A stretch of 32,224 nucleotides of DNA from the NCBI GenBank assembly GCA_035914695.1, contig JAMIQH010000099.1, positions 1-32,224 of the forward strand, given 5' to 3'. The stretch comes from JAOSJT01 sp035914695 (GTDB taxonomy: Bacteria > Bacteroidota > Ignavibacteria > SZUA-365). Below are positions 32,217 through 32,224 of this stretch, in pieces. The notes under the pieces were generated by a model, which was not told where the DNA came from, did no database searches, and was given only the letters and a program-made list of their open reading frames with translations. The position numbers were made by a program, and so were the translations under genes. Positions within the stretch are counted from its first letter, which is position 1. Every line of letters starts with the position of its first letter.

Positions 32217-32224
32217 GTACTCTT

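Overview
The window comes from a GC-rich bacterium of the Bacteroidota/Ignavibacteriota side of the FCB group. The reasons are a secreted Asp-box protein ending in a type IX secretion (T9SS) sorting domain, a TonB-dependent receptor with an N-terminal carboxypeptidase-regulatory-like domain, a bacterial geranylgeranylglyceryl phosphate synthase, an SDR-type threonine dehydrogenase, and promoter-like boxes of the Bacteroidota type (TTG/TTTG, about 19-22 bp, then TAnnTT(T)G). Clear Shine-Dalgarno sequences precede many genes, which fits Ignavibacteria, Kapabacteria or Rhodothermota-like lineages better than classical Bacteroidia. This placement is inference.

Layout. Bases 1-1910 (+) carry the end of kbl and then tdh, the threonine-to-glycine pathway. 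A small two-helix membrane protein (-) and an unrecognised 135-aa protein (+) follow, then a repeat-filled spacer and tex (3086-5320, +). A two-way terminator separates tex from the secreted Asp-box/T9SS protein (5474-8059, -). That gene diverges from a small outer-membrane barrel protein (8237-8971, +), followed by a membrane-anchored metallophosphoesterase. After a second repeat-filled spacer come a Crp/Fnr-family regulator, a low-GC Mrr-type restriction endonuclease, and three tightly packed small genes (VOC, GNAT, unknown). An Fnr-like palindrome then precedes a two-cluster ferredoxin-like protein, and a lipocalin lipoprotein follows.

From 15668 to 22034 (+) runs a likely operon: clpS, alaS, GGGP synthase, a CpoB-like coiled-coil/TPR lipoprotein and pepF. 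A two-way terminator separates it from rpsA (22134-24107, -), whose N-terminal tail is encoded by an 11-unit 15-bp minisatellite; dapD (-) lies upstream of rpsA. Diverging from dapD is a compact five-gene (+) unit, 25647-30754: periplasmic thioredoxin-like protein, MauE/DoxX-like membrane protein, PduO-type cobalamin adenosyltransferase, deoxynucleoside kinase and TonB-dependent receptor. A repeat island, a secreted TPR protein (-) and tRNA-Leu(GAG) (-) close the window.

Most genes are housekeeping. The less ordinary parts are the Fnr-box/ferredoxin/regulator relationship, the families of degenerate short tandem repeats that fill four intergenic spacers, the repeat-expanded tail of ribosomal protein S1, the cobalamin/deoxynucleotide/redox gene cluster, and the archaeal-type ether-lipid enzyme fused translationally to alaS. 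I saw no CRISPR array, prophage, insertion sequence or clearly new defence system; Mrr is the only defence-type gene.
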